In this document: in pieces, positions 6,331 through 6,390 of the stretch
How the letters are laid out: every line of letters starts with the position of its first letter
Numbering within the stretch: position 1 is the first letter of the stretch
The notes under the pieces: model-generated
The model's input: only the letters and a program-made list of their open reading frames with translations
Told to the model about the DNA's origin: nothing
Database searches by the model: none
NCBI GenBank assembly: GCA_022565745.1
Contig: JAIUMB010000128.1
Location: forward strand, 1 to 6,390
Length of the DNA stretch: 6,390 nt
Source of the DNA: Cryomorphaceae bacterium
GTDB taxonomy: Bacteria > Bacteroidota > Bacteroidia > Flavobacteriales > Schleiferiaceae
Reading direction: 5' to 3'
Position numbers and translations under genes: made by a program

Positions 6331-6339
6331 CATTCACAA

Positions 6340-6390
6340 TCACCGCACAATCGTCACCGTGCCTACCTTATCAAACGGGTCACGATCTTC
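6340..6390 (-). CDS. C-terminal fragment of a leftward gene, possibly with a T9SS type B sorting domain
   Basis: Read on the minus strand from the window edge, the frame gives 16 residues ending in FDKVGTVTIVR and then a TGA stop (6340-6342). The rest of the gene lies beyond the right edge. The ending GTVTIVR resembles the end of the gliding-motility-associated (CHU_C, type B) sorting domain of T9SS cargo, which typically closes with GTVTLIR. With so few residues this is only a resemblance. The position, convergent with rimM and with a hairpin right after the stop, fits a true gene end. No other frame at this edge gives a more convincing product. Confidence 0.45.
   Translation of the reverse strand, partial: EDRDPFDKVGTVTIVR

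Larger units (their letters stand above)
5982..6339. repeat. Composite GC-rich intergenic repeat block
   Basis: This 358-bp stretch lies between rimM and the convergent gene at the right edge and carries no credible gene. The frames that stay open across it encode low-complexity Arg/Pro/Cys-rich strings that simply follow the repeats. It contains a 25-bp direct repeat, an array of 8-bp tandem units, two nested inverted repeats, and two diverged copies of a unit beginning GGTTTTAC on the minus strand. Its base composition is clearly richer in G and C than the flanking genes. It may be a dispersed intergenic element of this genome or a pile-up of several, and this cannot be settled from one copy. 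Confidence 0.75.

Noticed and set aside
5982..6339. A CRISPR array or integron-like cassette site
   Set aside because: The repeats are of different kinds, partly inverted and unevenly spaced, with no regular unique spacers. No cas or integrase gene is nearby.

Overview
The window most likely comes from a member of the Bacteroidota, probably a Flavobacteriales-like marine or aquatic lineage. The evidence is a secreted subtilase with a C-terminal type IX secretion (T9SS) sorting domain, a YwqK/MORN_2-type exported protein, a bS16 with a long Ala/Glu tail, weak or absent Shine-Dalgarno sequences, and promoter-like elements that fit the Bacteroidota TTTG-N19-TAnnTTTG pattern. The exact family cannot be fixed from this sequence alone.

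Layout. Bases 1-158 are AT-rich, with no gene that can be supported. A strong intrinsic terminator (157-187, minus strand) closes a leftward block of four genes. In transcription order these are an exported MORN_2-repeat protein (3976-4680), the tRNA 2-thiouridylase mnmA (2817-3971, 4 nt downstream), a secreted S8 serine peptidase (1149-2732, after an 84-nt gap that holds its own promoter-like element), and a nitronate monooxygenase/FabK-like flavoprotein (212-1159) that overlaps the peptidase by 11 nt. Bases 4681-4884 are a divergent control region. To its right, rpsP (4885-5442) and rimM (5448-5981) form a rightward ribosome-biogenesis pair. Bases 5982-6339 carry no credible gene. They hold a dense, GC-rich set of nested inverted, direct and tandem repeats. 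The last 51 bases encode the C-terminal 16 residues of a leftward gene that begins outside the window and may end in a T9SS type B sorting domain.

Function. mnmA, rpsP and rimM all serve translation: tRNA wobble modification, the small ribosomal subunit and its maturation. The other genes are a likely cell-surface or secreted protease, an exported repeat protein and a cytosolic FMN enzyme, with no obvious shared pathway. No phage, CRISPR, RNA gene or defence system is visible. The coding content is ordinary. The most unusual part is the composite repeat block between rimM and the convergent gene at the right edge.
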